The notes beneath the pieces were generated by a model. That model did no database searches, was not told the DNA's origin, and saw only the letters and a list, made by a program, of their open reading frames with translations. This document shows positions 49,352 to 61,900 of a DNA stretch of 64,000 nucleotides, one piece after another. The DNA comes from Clarkia xantiana subsp. parviflora (lineage: Eukaryota > Streptophyta > Magnoliopsida > Myrtales > Onagraceae), in the NCBI GenBank assembly GCA_036873135.1, contig JAPTYO010000001.1, forward strand, positions 51,137,774 to 51,201,773. The letters are read 5' to 3'. How positions within the stretch are numbered: the stretch's first letter is position 1; each line of letters begins with the position of its first letter. The translations under genes and the position numbers were made by a program.

Positions 49352-51249
49352 TAGACGTTACTTACAATGACACCATTAAAATGAACAATATGTTGCCATA
49401 ATCAACAAATAAATAAATAATAAATAAGAAACACATTAAAAAAATAAATAAATGATCTTATTGTAAATTGGAAAAGTCTAATCATGTAATGGGGTCTTTT
49501 AGGCCGATTAAGGATGCCACTTAAATACAGAAAATGTTAAATGTGTTGTCTTCGGCCTTACCACAACAAATCTTTTGACTACCGACAATATTTCTTCAAA
49601 GTGTGAAAAGATTATTAAAATGTTGTTGAACCACACCCGTCAGTATATTGTTCCAGCCACCGACGATATTCTAGTATGTGTTATATAATATAATACATAT
49701 ACATAAATTGAGAAAAACAAATATAACAACTTTTCACAGGCCCCTTCCGCATTCACGATGGTAGCAAATGACAGATATCACAACGGTTGTGGTGACAAAT
49801 TCTAATACAGCAATAAGTTTGTTTATAAGTGAAACATGAGGATTCACTAAGACCAAAACTGTTAACAGAACACTAACATGTATATAGAGGAAAGCCCTGT
49901 CTGCATGGAAGAAAATAGCAGTAGGAATAACAAAAAAAAACAACAACACGCACAGTTCATGTAACAATCAAACAACACCACACGAGGAATGTAAAATAGG
50001 TGGGAAAACCTCCGAAGTAGGCATGGCCAGAAGCCAATCTACCAAAGCACCCCAAAACGAGAAACATCCTAAAAGGACTAGCGCATGTTAGGGGTACCAA
50101 AGAATATTCCCGCTTTTCTTAGTGAAGAATTTTACAAGGACAGAATATAGTAAAAACCATGTCGAGTCCGCACAGGTAGCGGTCGCAAAACATGTAGGTT
50201 ATTGATTGAAAATTGGAGAGGTGTACCTGCCCAAAGGCAACCTCGACTAGTATAGGGAGGTGGATGATGATTGTATTCCAAAAAAAACTGATCTCTAAGT
50301 TTGAAGCGATGAACATAATCACGAGCAAATGAGATGATGGTGTATGAGGGATTAGATAAGGGAAGAACAAACCAAATATCATATTGAATATGAGATGAAC
50401 CTTTATTTTGTATCTTCCCGTGAAAAGCTCTGAAATCCCACCATCCTAAACCACTTTCTAGCCACCAAAGTTAAAATAAAATCACCGATCCCACCTCCCG
50501 CCATCAACACCCGAACCTCCATCTGTCTAGTCCCATAGTCGGTTGTAGTAGCAAAAGTCGCTACTGCCAGTGTAGCAGATCAGACAGTTTGTAGATTTCG
50601 GCAGGCATTAGTGGGTGCTCTGCATCTTGGTCGGCTTAAACTTTGGAAGTAAGGGAAGAGGTCTAAAGAGAAGTTCTTTGGACCGTCGCCGTCAGTAAGG
50701 GTTGTGGAAAACCCGGGAGAGTCCCCGACACCAAGTCCGATGAAGAAGAACGCAACTGTCAACAATAAAAGGGCAGATCGTTGTCGGAAATGGAAGAAGC
50801 AACTCCGTGTTCCGATGCCGGTATGGTCGAACTGCGGTGGATCAAGAATGGTGACAGTTCCGTCCATGATCGTCGCGACAGATTGAGGCTTGATCAGGTG
50901 GGCAGACGAGAAAAATGTGAAAGAGAAGGCGGAAATAACTAGGTGTTTAGCCTCAGATGCGTACCTTCAAAGAAGAATTTTCTTTTCTCCAGAAAGAGAG
51001 TATTGATTACGCTTACGCAGACGATGTTAACATATTCATATCTCTAAATTAATAAGTTGAGCGAAATATTTTTTATTTGTTATTATTTACACGTATATTA
51101 TTATTTTCACTATTTCGTACCGAAAATATTATATTATTAAAAATCTTTAAGTTGGTAATTTTTGCTGAATTTAAAATTAAAGTTCATCTATGTGAGGCAA
51201 TCATTAAATTCAACCAGACTTCGGTTTGTTTTGGCTGCCTTTTTATGTC

Positions 51250-51320
<71 letters not shown>

Positions 51321-51511
51321 TGCTGTCCCGATTCTTTTTTATTTTTCCATTATTTTAAATATCAATAACATTAAACCCACAATATATGTCGTTGACGAAG
51401 TCAAAGGAAGGAACATTATTAAGATTTCTTTCAGACCCTGTTTCCTCCTTGAAATTATCTGGAAACGACTAAGCCGGCCGTCTCGGCAGTAAGCCGTTTC
51501 TCCTTCCTAAT
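49352..51511. other. Spacer upstream of PES-like copy 1
   Basis: No gene supported. 49550-50900 is of mixed composition with short unrelated frames on both strands. A (TAA)n microsatellite lies at 51250-51321. The last roughly 100 bases are presumed promoter or leader of the PES-like gene. Confidence 0.5.
51250..51321. repeat. (TAA)n microsatellite
   Basis: About 24 TAA units. It produces spurious poly-Asn and poly-Ile frames. It lies about 190 bases upstream of the PES-like copy 1 start codon, so it falls in the probable promoter. Confidence 0.95.
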
Positions 51512-54140
51512 ATGGCGTCAATCGGAGCTTCCATCTCCGCCGCCGTGTTATCTCCGGCCACTCGCTGGAACTCCACTTCCGCCGCCGGAGGAGCTTTCAC
51601 TTTCATTCCGAGCCGTCCCATCCTATACCCAAGCCGTCTGTTCGCTCTCTCGACAGAGCACCAGTCCTCCTCCACGGCGGATAACACGAGCGTAAAGACC
51701 AGAAACCACGCCGGCAATAACGGGAGGCGTAGCTACGAAGAAGGCAGCACTCCGGCGATGCCGTTCATGGAGGAAACGGAGTGCGATGGAGTGAGCTTGA
51801 AAAATTTCTTCGAGCTCGCCCAGGATTTGGCCGGATCGAGCGGCAGTGGCGGAGGACCGCCGCGGTGGTTCTCTCCTATAGAGTGCTCGTCTCAGTTAGA
51901 AAACTCCCCGTTGCTTCTCTATCTACCTGGTTTGTCTCCGTTAGATAACTCCCCTGCCTGACCCAAATATACCCTCTCTATAAGTCTGCTAATTATATAT
52001 ATCTACTAAAGAATTGTTTCACGAAATTGGTATTCAGGAATTGACGGAACTGGAGCTGGACTTGCCTTGCAGCACAAGCGACTAAGGAAGTAAGCATTTA
52101 TTAAGCTCTACTCGTATATATCTTACAATCGGACCACGTCAATCGGGTGCTCAGACTTCGTTAATTAGAACTCTGATCTATAATAACATCACAACATTCA
52201 GTTTTTAATCTCATTTATTGTTCAATTAATGAAGGATGTTCGATATTTGGTGTTTGCACATTCCAGTTATGGATCGAACATCTTTTACAGGTCGGTCCGA
52301 CATATCCACCACTCAATTCTGTGTTCATTAAAGAATATATTTGGTTGGATCAGATAAATTGTTTTAACTGTTTCTGCATCAGGTCTCGTAACAATGGTCG
52401 AGAGGACGATACAAATGGAGAGCAACCGTTTCTCAAACAGACCTATTTATATTGTCGGGGAATCTCTAGGAGCATGCATTGCTTTAGCTGTTGCTGCACG
52501 AAACCCAAACATTGATCTTGTACTCATATTAGCTAACCCAGGTGAATTGCTTGCTTTCTAAGTTACAGTACCTTGAGCTCTAAGTTATCTCTTGTAAATG
52601 AGACACTCAAATATTTACTCATGCTTCGGGTTCTCTTTGTGTAGCAACATCATTCGACGAATCACTTATCAAGTCACTCGCTCCGCTGCTGGAGATGATT
52701 ACTGATCAAATCCAACTTACACAACCTTTCTTGCTAAGCTTAATGAGAGGTCTGCTTCATAACTTCTTACACACAATTCAATAGCAACATACATACATAT
52801 ATATATAAACACTGCAAATGATTAAGTGTAAAACATGTATTGACTTAACACTAATATTTATGAGGCCATATCTCTTTATAGGGGATCCTCTCAAAGTTTT
52901 AAGGGCTGCTTCACAGAAAGGAATGCCACCCGTGCAAATGTTGGCGGTTCTATTGGAGGACATCTTAACCCTGTCGTCGTACATACCTGTATGTCTTGAA
53001 CATAAAAATCAACTGCTTCTTGTTCTTCCTTGATCAGTTAGTATATATATATAGGAAACATGATATTGATTTAAGACTACTAATGATCATAACTATACAA
53101 TAGGTTCTTGTTGATATCTTACCCAAAGAGACTCTTCAGTGGAAGCTTCAAATGCTTAAATCGGCTTCGGCGTATACAAACTCACGACTGCATGCCATTA
53201 AAGCTCAAATTCTTTTCCTAATGAGGTACTCTTTATAATAAAGGGGTCGGTTGCACCAATCTATCGTTTGAGAAATTGTTCATGCATGTCATATTTAACA
53301 GAGACACTTCCTATCACAAATATTGTGTTATTACATTATATATTATTTTGTATTTCATGCTACCCTGTCATATCATATACGATAAGTTAATCATTCTAGT
53401 GGGAAGGATCAACTACTTCCAAGTCTAACGGAATCATCAAGGCTTAAGCGCAAACTTCCCGATTGCGAGATTCGTAAGTTCGAGGAAAACGGTCATTTTC
53501 TATTCTTGGTATTACTGATCTCATACTCTTATACATTCTGAGGTTTGAATCTGCTGCATTCATCAGCGTTATTTTAATTATCATATATATTTGTTTTGTA
53601 CTTGCCTAGGAGGATGACATGAATTTGGCGACGGTAATTAAGGGAACATATTTCTACCGCCACGGAAAGAGCTTAGACTATGTTGCCGATTATTTGCCTC
53701 CCACCTTTTCAGAGTTCACCAAGATTTACGAATCGAGCAAGTAAGTTATTTTAATTTTTAATTTTACAGTGTATTTTAGGGTAAAGATTCTAAAAATAGT
53801 CTCAACTATAAGTCATGTTGCTAATCGCTATCCTCTATTTAAAATGTTGATATTCAGTGTCCGAACTATAAGATTTGTTACAATTCACTTTTTTCGATTG
53901 ATTTTGGAGTTTTATTACTTTTCACTTTTTTTTACTGATTTTGGAGTGACAATTGACATTTTAAATAATAAAAACTTGTTGTTTTGTATTTTTCCGAAGT
54001 ACCAGATTTGTTGCTCATGATTTTAAAGTTATTTGATACTTAAAATAATATTTCCGTTCCATCATTTTTAAGAGAAAAAAAGTGAAAATCGTTAAAAATG
54101 AAATGTGATGGAGTATATATATTTTTAGAGTAATTCCTTA

Positions 54141-54294
54141 AAGTGTGAAAAAAAGAGTGAAAAACTATCGAAAGTTAACAACTGCCACATGCCAGTTAAC
54201 GATTTGATATAAATTGGAAAGAGAATCATGCAATGCATTGCCATGTGGCAGTTGTTAACTTTCTATGGTTTTTTCACACTTTTTTTCACACTTT
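54141..54294. mobile_element. Palindromic MITE in intron 9 of PES-like copy 1
   Basis: About 154 bp. AAGTGTGAAAAAAAGAGTG, then AAAGTTAACAACTGCCACATG, return inverted as CATGTGGCAGTTGTTAACTTT and CACTTTTTTTCACACTTT. Intron 9 is 848 bp here but only 89 bp in copy 2, so this element and adjoining sequence were gained after duplication or lost from copy 2. The target duplication is not clear. Confidence 0.7.
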
Positions 54295-55839
54295 CTAGCA
54301 AAGCCCATATTTTTAACAAAGTTGCGTCTTTTTTTTTGCCAACTAGTATTGTAATGTTTAAATTAACACAATTTGTTAAGTTATCGTTCATACTGATACA
54401 ACGTCCGAATCCTAGATTCCGAGAACATCCGATCCAGACACAAGGGCATGGAGTGTAATTATCATAAACTTTTGGGGTAAATTACTTTTTCCTCACATTC
54501 GGAGGTTCTCGGAACCTAGGGTTCGGCATCTTTATCATATTCCTTTAGTTATCTACACAATTAACGTCGTTCTATACACATACGATAGAGTGACGAGCGA
54601 AGTTACTGGAGCGGTAATGCTATCGACTTTAGAGGACGGAAGCATAGTGAGAGGGCTCAATGGGATTCCTACAGAGGGTCCGGTCCTTATTGTGGGTTAC
54701 CACATGCTTCTAGGCCTCGAAGTTGCGCCCTTAGTGTCTCAACTTTTGGCCGACAGAAACATACATGTCCGTGGTGTAGCGCATCCTATGTTGTTCACTG
54801 AGTACAAGAAAGAGATTTGGCCTGAAGCGTCGTTTTACGATGTGCTTCGCCTGTCTCAGGATCCAATCTCTTCAGACTTTTGAAGAACAAGTCTCATGTG
54901 TTGTTATATCCTGGTGGCGGAAGAGAAGCCATGCATAAAAAGGTTAGTATTTTGATTTTGATTTTTAATATAAAATATTTTTCATGATTTTAACCACTTC
55001 TAATGACTTTCAATTATTTTTTACAAGTGGGTGTGTTTATATTTGAATGCGGTTACAACCAAATAACGACAATATTTTTGACATAATTATAATTATAAAT
55101 TTATATTTTTTTCTATTAAATTTTTTTGGCTACGTAGACTTTCAGTTTACGAGCAAATTGTTATCTCAGTTGGAATTATTTTTTAAACTTCATTATAAAG
55201 AACCATTATAATTTAGAACATGGAACCTATATATAGTATTTAATTTGTGGGTTAAATCGTTTATTAAAATTTCTACTGTATTTGTATAATATGTTTTCAT
55301 TTCTAATTGATAATTATTATCAATACATTTACTATAAAGATAATATATCTTACAACATTACAATCCGATTTTACAGACTAGTTATCGACATTATTTATAA
55401 TCTCAATTGTAATGATTTTTTATCTAAATTTGGCACCTAAGACTTGAGAGTTTCTAATTGCAGGGTGAACAATACAAACTATTTTGGCCAGAGCAGGCTG
55501 AATTTGTTCGCATGGCTGCAAAATTTGGTGCCAAAATCATACCTTTTGGAGCTGTCGGGGAAGATGATTTCGGTGAAGTTAGTCATCTATTATATAATCA
55601 AATTAATATTGCATTTTTTTTTTCATATGATCTCTGTCAGAAAATATTTGATCTTAAGTTATATTTGGTTAGTATTTGTGTCATTAATAATTAATAGATG
55701 TCACCAATAATGTTGTATGATCTGATTTCAGGTAGTTTTCGACATAGATGATTTAATGAAGATATCACCCGTAAGAGACATGATATTAAAGGCCACCCAA
55801 GAGAATCCAAGGCTAAGGTTATTCATATCTCCATTCTTC

Positions 55840-56585
55840 GAGAAATTATTAGTTGGACCCAGTCCGCCACATCAGCGTATGGACCAACCAATGAATGAGC
55901 GACACGTAATAAAAATATAATAAATCAATAACTTTGAGTAACATGTAATTACAATATATTAATTTCTCATTAATTAATCATACTTCATTTTTTTTTTAAA
56001 AATAATTTTTTTAATAAATAAAAATATTTTTCTAATATACAAATATATAACGTGTCTCTAGTTTCTTATTTTATTTTTCTAAAACACTATTGGACATAGT
56101 GAACCCTAGAGGGTAATTGTCAATTTGCCCTCTAGGGTTCACCATGTCCAATTAGGTTTTAGAAAAAAAACCACAAACTAATGACACTCGTATTATATTT
56201 ATATATCAAAAAAATATTTTTTTCATATATAAATATAATACAAGTGTCAGTTTGTGGTATTTTTTTTTCTAAAACCCTATTGGACATGGTGAACCATAGA
56301 GGGAAAATTAATATTCATCATCTAGGGTTCACCATGTCCAATAGTGTTTTAGAAAAAAAATACCAAACTAGAGACACGTTATATATTTGTATATTAAAGA
56401 ATTGTTTTTATTTATTAAAAGAAATTATTGTTTTAGGAAAAAAAATAAAGTATAATTAATTGTGAGAAATTAATAGGTTGTAATCACATGTTACTCAAAG
56501 TTATTGATTTATTATATATTTATTACGTGTCGCTCATTCATTGGTTGGTCCATACTGGCGGACTGGGTCCAACTAATAATTTCTC
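55840..56585. mobile_element. Mutator-like foldback element in intron 12 of PES-like copy 1
   Basis: 746 bp flanked by a perfect 9-bp duplication CCATTCTTC (55831-55839 and 56586-56594). Termini GAGAAATTATTAGTTGGACC and the inverted GGTCCAACTAATAATTTCTC are the outer ends of arms that stay nearly complementary inward. Nested inverted copies of a 'tctagggttcaccatgtccaatag' motif fill the centre, so almost the whole element folds back. It is a different family from the GGGTTAA elements. Copy 2 has the empty site. Confidence 0.88.
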
Positions 56586-57112
56586 CCATTCTTCGTTGGT
56601 TATTTGGACAAATAAATGGAAAGAAACAAATATATAATGAATTTATTCTCTCTCAATCTCATACATTTCTAATGCTTAGTAATTAAGAATGAAGTGCCAT
56701 TTCCAATGGCAGGGCTGATGCCACGGGTGAGGTCGCGCAACAATTCATGCATCTGCCCGGAATCATGCCCAAAATCCCCGGCCGCTTTTATTACTACTTC
56801 GGGAAACCAATCGACACCAAAGGTATATAGTTCACAACAATTCTTGATAATAGACAAAAACAAACTATATACTAGATGTAACTGGATTTTCTGCATTTAT
56901 TATGAATTTCGGTTAAAATAGGGTGGAAGACCGCGCTTAGAGATCGGGAAAAATCGCACGAGTTGTACTTTGAAGTGAAGTCGGAAATAGAGAGATGTCT
57001 CACATACCTGCAGCTAAAGAGAGAGGAAGATCCATATAGGAGTATATTTTCACGCTTAATTTACCGAACAGTTAACGGTCCCGGAATGCAAATCCCCACT
57101 TTTGAACTTTAA

Positions 57113-58965
57113 TAATAATGTAATATCTACCATTACAATGTCGTACATTGGACAAATGAGGTGGATAAAGTTCAATGTAGTAACTCTTAAATGATCATGT
57201 ATCTTGATGTCTTTTGAAAAATAAATAACAACAATCAAGTATTAGCTGTTTTACTTTAAAAAATTAATGTTACTTCTTATTCAATAGTTAATATTTTTGA
57301 AGTGTAAAATATATATAATTAAAACATATAAAACTAGTTTTTAATCTGATTTGTGTGATATTCAACTAAGAAGAAAATTTGTATTAAAACAAGATATACA
57401 TCATATCTTAGAAAATATCTTTCATTTAACTTCGTTATTCTTAATACACTTCGCAAGAAGGACGTACTATTGAGACGTCCTATCTTAGTACAAATGTCAT
57501 GAAAACAACCCGAGGAAGTCTTTGTTAATGCACGGAAAGTTAATGGATATATGATGAACACAAAGTTGACCTTGTTGCAACTGGGACTAGATAAAATGAT
57601 AAGCAACCGCAATATGTTTCATAAGTGAGTGAAAGACTGGGTTGACACTTTAAGTAGGTGGCGTCGATATTATCACAAAATAGGGTAGGCGTGTTAGAGA
57701 GGACGACACCAAGTTTTTGAAGTAGAGATTACTCCCAAAACGATTCGGCAGCAGTATGGGTGAGCGCATGATACTCGGATTACGTGGAGGAGCGACGAAG
57801 CGTTGACGATGAGAGCTCTAGGAGACCACATTCTTCCCTAAGTAGAACAAAATATGCTATCGTCGCGTGAAAGGGTATCAGAGTATACTTGAAGCACAAC
57901 AGAGATCGATCTAAGTTAGTGGAGGAGGCATTTAACAGCCGTCCAATGGAGCTCCGATGATCGATGCATGAATTAAGAAAGTTTGTTCACCAGGAAACAA
58001 ATATCAAGACGTATGAACGGAAAGTATTGCAGTGTAAGCTCATGGTCTTGCTGTAGTGATAGGCTCATTGTCTTGCTGAAGTGGAAGCCATCAAGACTAT
58101 ATGATGATTTTCACGGTTCAGTAAGAGTGAAAGAAGGGTAAGGACCAAGTTTTTCTGGATGATAATGAAGTATACATGGTTTCTTTCATCTTGATTTCTT
58201 CTGCTTTTTGTGAATCATTGCCAAGTTGTGGCTTTAGATGAAAGAACTAAACGATACATTCCATCCCACATTCCATCTGGAATTTCTTAGATAGTCTCAT
58301 CAAAGCCTTCAATTGCCAGATAATTTTACTACAATCTTTCTTCTTTGTCTGAAAGTAAAGTTGACTTCTTTGCTCTTGAATACAGCGGTTTTCGATGGCT
58401 TCTACTCTTGAATTAGGTGATTTTCAGTGAGTTTTTTCTTTGTTTTTTGAGTAGAATTCGGTGATTCCTCATGGTTTCTTTCTTCTTTTCCAGGGCGTAA
58501 AGTAATTTACTTTGGTTTTCAGTGGCACAATCCTCCACAGCGCAACACGTTTTATGTTAAGTTCGTAATAGTGTTTGCGATTCGCTATTCTGTGTTGAAT
58601 GCCAAATTAGTTTGATCATCTCTGCCCCGGAATTTTGCAGGTCTTGTGTCGAATAATTGTGTCGATTTTTCACGGTATTTGTCACAAGTTTAATCATTTC
58701 TCTATTTTAATACAAATTTTTAAATGAGTTGAATCTCGTGCAGATCAATAACTAATTCTATATGTTTTTATTATTGGTATTTTACACTTTAAAATATTAA
58801 CAATTCCTTATTCTAAAGAAATAACATTAATCTGTTTAATTAAAACAACTAATATTTGATTATTGTTAATTATTTTTCAAAATACATGATCATTTAGGAC
58901 TTACTCACTTGGACTCCGTACACCTCATTTGTCCAGTGTACGACATTGTAACGGTAGATAATACA
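57113..58965. other. Region between the tail-to-tail PES-like copies
   Basis: Both 3' flanks remain recognisably similar, in opposite orientation, for about 280 bases after each stop (to roughly 57393 and 58690). The middle (about 57395-58690) is unique, of mixed composition, with no supportable gene or repeat terminus. Confidence 0.6.
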
Positions 58966-61900
58966 TTAGAGTTCGAAAGTCGGAACTTGCGCTTCGATGC
59001 CGTTAATTGTTTGATAAATCAAGCGTGAAAATATACTCCTATAAGGATCTTTCTCCCTCTTTAATTGCAGGTATGCGATACATTTCTCTACTTCCGACTT
59101 CACCTCTAAGTATAGCTCATGCGATTTTTCCCGATCTCTAAGTGCTTCCTTACGCCCTATTTTAACCGGAATTCATAGAGAAAACATAAAATTTGGTTCA
59201 ATCGTGTAATATATAGTATTGATTGTCAACAATGTTTTCAAAGAATTGTTACGAAATATGTACCTTCAGTATCAATCGGTTTCCCGAAGTAGTAATAAAA
59301 GCGGCCGGGGATTTTAGGCATGATTCCGGGAAGATGTAACAATTGTTGTGCAACCTCACCCGAGGCATCGGTCCTGCCATTGCATTATAAGTTATAACTA
59401 GATCTATCAATTGTTGAGCCAACCAAAACTGAGGTATTTAAAAAGTTGTATATCTTGGCCAAAAAAAAGAGTTGTATATATATGATTTGGATTTTGTGTA
59501 GATATGAGTTATTTATGATTGTTCAATCTGATTTATAAGAAAAGGTTAAGTATAAACTTAGTATAATCTCAAGGGGTCGTGGCACAACAGTTGATCGGTC
59601 AACTCAAAGGATTCGGTCCGAGTTAAGATTTTTTTACCACATATTGATAATTAAGACATGATTTGATTGCATGTATTATATAATATAATAATAGGGACGG
59701 ACTAAAATGCAGTCGAATTTATTTCAATTTGATTTTTCAGTCATTAGATCAGGATAGTGAATCAATCAGAATTCATGAGAGATAAAAAAATTTCTTGCAG
59801 ATATCACGCCAGATATCACGATGTGCATGATCTAATGACTGAGAAATCGAGTTGAAATAAACTCGACTTTAGTTTAACCGAACTCAAAAAATAAAAATTA
59901 ATGTTAGTAAAAAATCATATTTTTATAAAAAATATTTCAAATACTGAAAAAAAAAAAAAAAAAAAAAAAACGGTCTTAAATGGTTTTAATGGTCTATACC
60001 AAAATCAGGACAAAAAAGATCAATTCCCTTTTTTTTAAATGGTCCTGATGGTTGTGGACCAAAATAAAGAAGACCATAATCAAATGTCTTAAATGGTCCG
60101 GTCGGTTCTAGAACTAGGACATTTTTGCTCGCCCCTATTTCACCCCTCATCTTTAGGTAAGTGGCTTTTTCTGCCTAAATTTACTCTTTTTTTTCTTCAA
60201 AAATTCTCAAATAGAATCTTATATTTACCCTCTATTAAAAAAGTTTAATATTTTGCACATTTATGACTTCATTCTTAGTTACTAAGCATTAGAAATGTGT
60301 GAAATTGAGAGGGAAAAAATCATTATATATTTATTTCATTTATTTCTCCAAATAAACTAACGAAGAGAGGAGAGGAGAGAGATATATCAATAACCTTAGC
60401 CTTGGACTCTCTTGGGTAAACTTTAGTATCAGGTCTCTCAAAGGTGATATCTTCATTAAATCATCTATATCGAAAATAACCTGAAATCAGATCATATAAC
60501 ATTAATTGTAATATCTATTAATTATTTATGATATAAATACTAACCAAATATAACTTAGGAAAATATGGAAAATAAAAAATATTATTAATTAATTTGAACA
60601 TATAATGAATGACTAACTTCACCGAAATCATCTTCCCCTACAGCCCCAAATGGTACGATTTTGACACCAAATTTTGCAGCCATGCGGACAAATTCAGCTT
60701 GCTCTGGCCAAAATAGTTTGTATTGTTCACCCTGCAATTAGAGACTCTCAAGTCTTAGGTGCCAAATTTAAGTGTAATTTCATTATAATTGAGACTTCCA
60801 ATTTTGAATGAATTTTTTTATTCAAATATGGTATAACTTTTGACTGAATGATTTAACCTACGAATTAAATACTATAAATAAGTTCCATATTATAAATTAC
60901 AATGGTTGTTTATGTTAAATTTTAAAAAATAATTCCAACTAAGGTAGCAATTTACTTATAAACTGAAGTCTATAATCAAATATTTTTAAAAAATTCAAAA
61001 TTTCGATAGCAATTTGTAATTATGTTAAGGTTTACATAGTTATTTGGTAACCCCATTCAAATATATTTGTAAAAATGTCATTAGAAGTGGATGAAAAATA
61101 TATTATCTTAAAATTAAGAATCAAAATACTAATTATGTGTTAAAAATAACCTTTTTATGCATGGATTCCCTTCCGCCACCGGGGTACAACAACACATGAG
61201 ACTTGTTCTTGAAAAGTCTGAAAAGGTTGAGTCCCGACACAGGTACTGCGCCCATCATGCGAAGCATATCGTAAAACGACACTATAGGCCAAGTCTCTTT
61301 TGTGTGCTTACTGAACAACATAGGGTGCGCTACGCCACGAACATGTATGTTTCTCTCCGCCAAAAGCTGAGACACTAAGTGCGCAACTTCGAGGCCTAGA
61401 AGCATGTGGTAACCCACAATAAGGACCGGACCTTCTGTAGGAATCCCGTTGAGCCCTCTCACTATGCTTCCGTCCTCTAAAGTTGATAGCATTACAGCTC
61501 CAGTAACTTCACTCAACACTCTATTGTATATACGACGACGTTAATTGTGTGGATCATAATTAAATATGGGCGATAATTTAATGAAATTGTGTTAAATAAA
61601 GTTATTTACTTGTTCAATTCGTAGATCTTGGTGAACTCAGAAAAGGTGGGAGGCAAATAATCGGCAATATAGTCTAAGCTCTTTCCGCGGCGGTAGAAAT
61701 ATGTTCCCTTAATTACACTCGCCAAATTCATATCATCCTCCTAGAAAAGTACAAAAACAAACATATGCATAGTAATTCGAATACGATGTTGAATGCAATA
61801 GTTCAAACCTCACTAATGTATAATAAGAGTATGAGATTATACCAAGAATAGAAAATGACCGTTTTCCGGGAACTTACGAATCTCGCAATTGGGAAGTTTA

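Larger units (their letters stand above)
51512..57112 (+). pseudogene. Phytyl ester synthase-like acyltransferase, copy 1 (frameshifted)
   Basis: Fourteen exons: 51512-51929, 52038-52089, 52235-52290, 52383-52541, 52645-52749, 52882-52988, 53104-53225, 53400-53508, 53610-53740, 54589-54942, 55464-55577, 55732-55817, 56713-56822, 56922-57112. Splice phases agree throughout. The product is of PES1/PES2 type: plastid transit-like N-terminus, alpha/beta-hydrolase with nucleophile elbow GESLG and EENGHF, then a DGAT/LPLAT-like domain (VGYHMLLGLE, LLYPGGGRE, PGRFYYYFGKPI). Family enzymes esterify phytol and diacylglycerol in plastoglobules during stress or senescence. Compared with copy 2, exon 10 lacks 16 nt just after CTTCGC (about 54850), shifting the frame to a stop at 54881-54883. 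The predicted product is about 517 aa instead of about 709. It may still make the hydrolase half, or be a young pseudogene. Confidence 0.88.

Noticed and set aside
51162..51492. Poly-Asn and poly-Ile frames
   Set aside because: Artefacts of the (TAA)n microsatellite.
54326..54345. T run followed by GCCAA as another micro-insertion
   Set aside because: No flanking direct repeats could be found.
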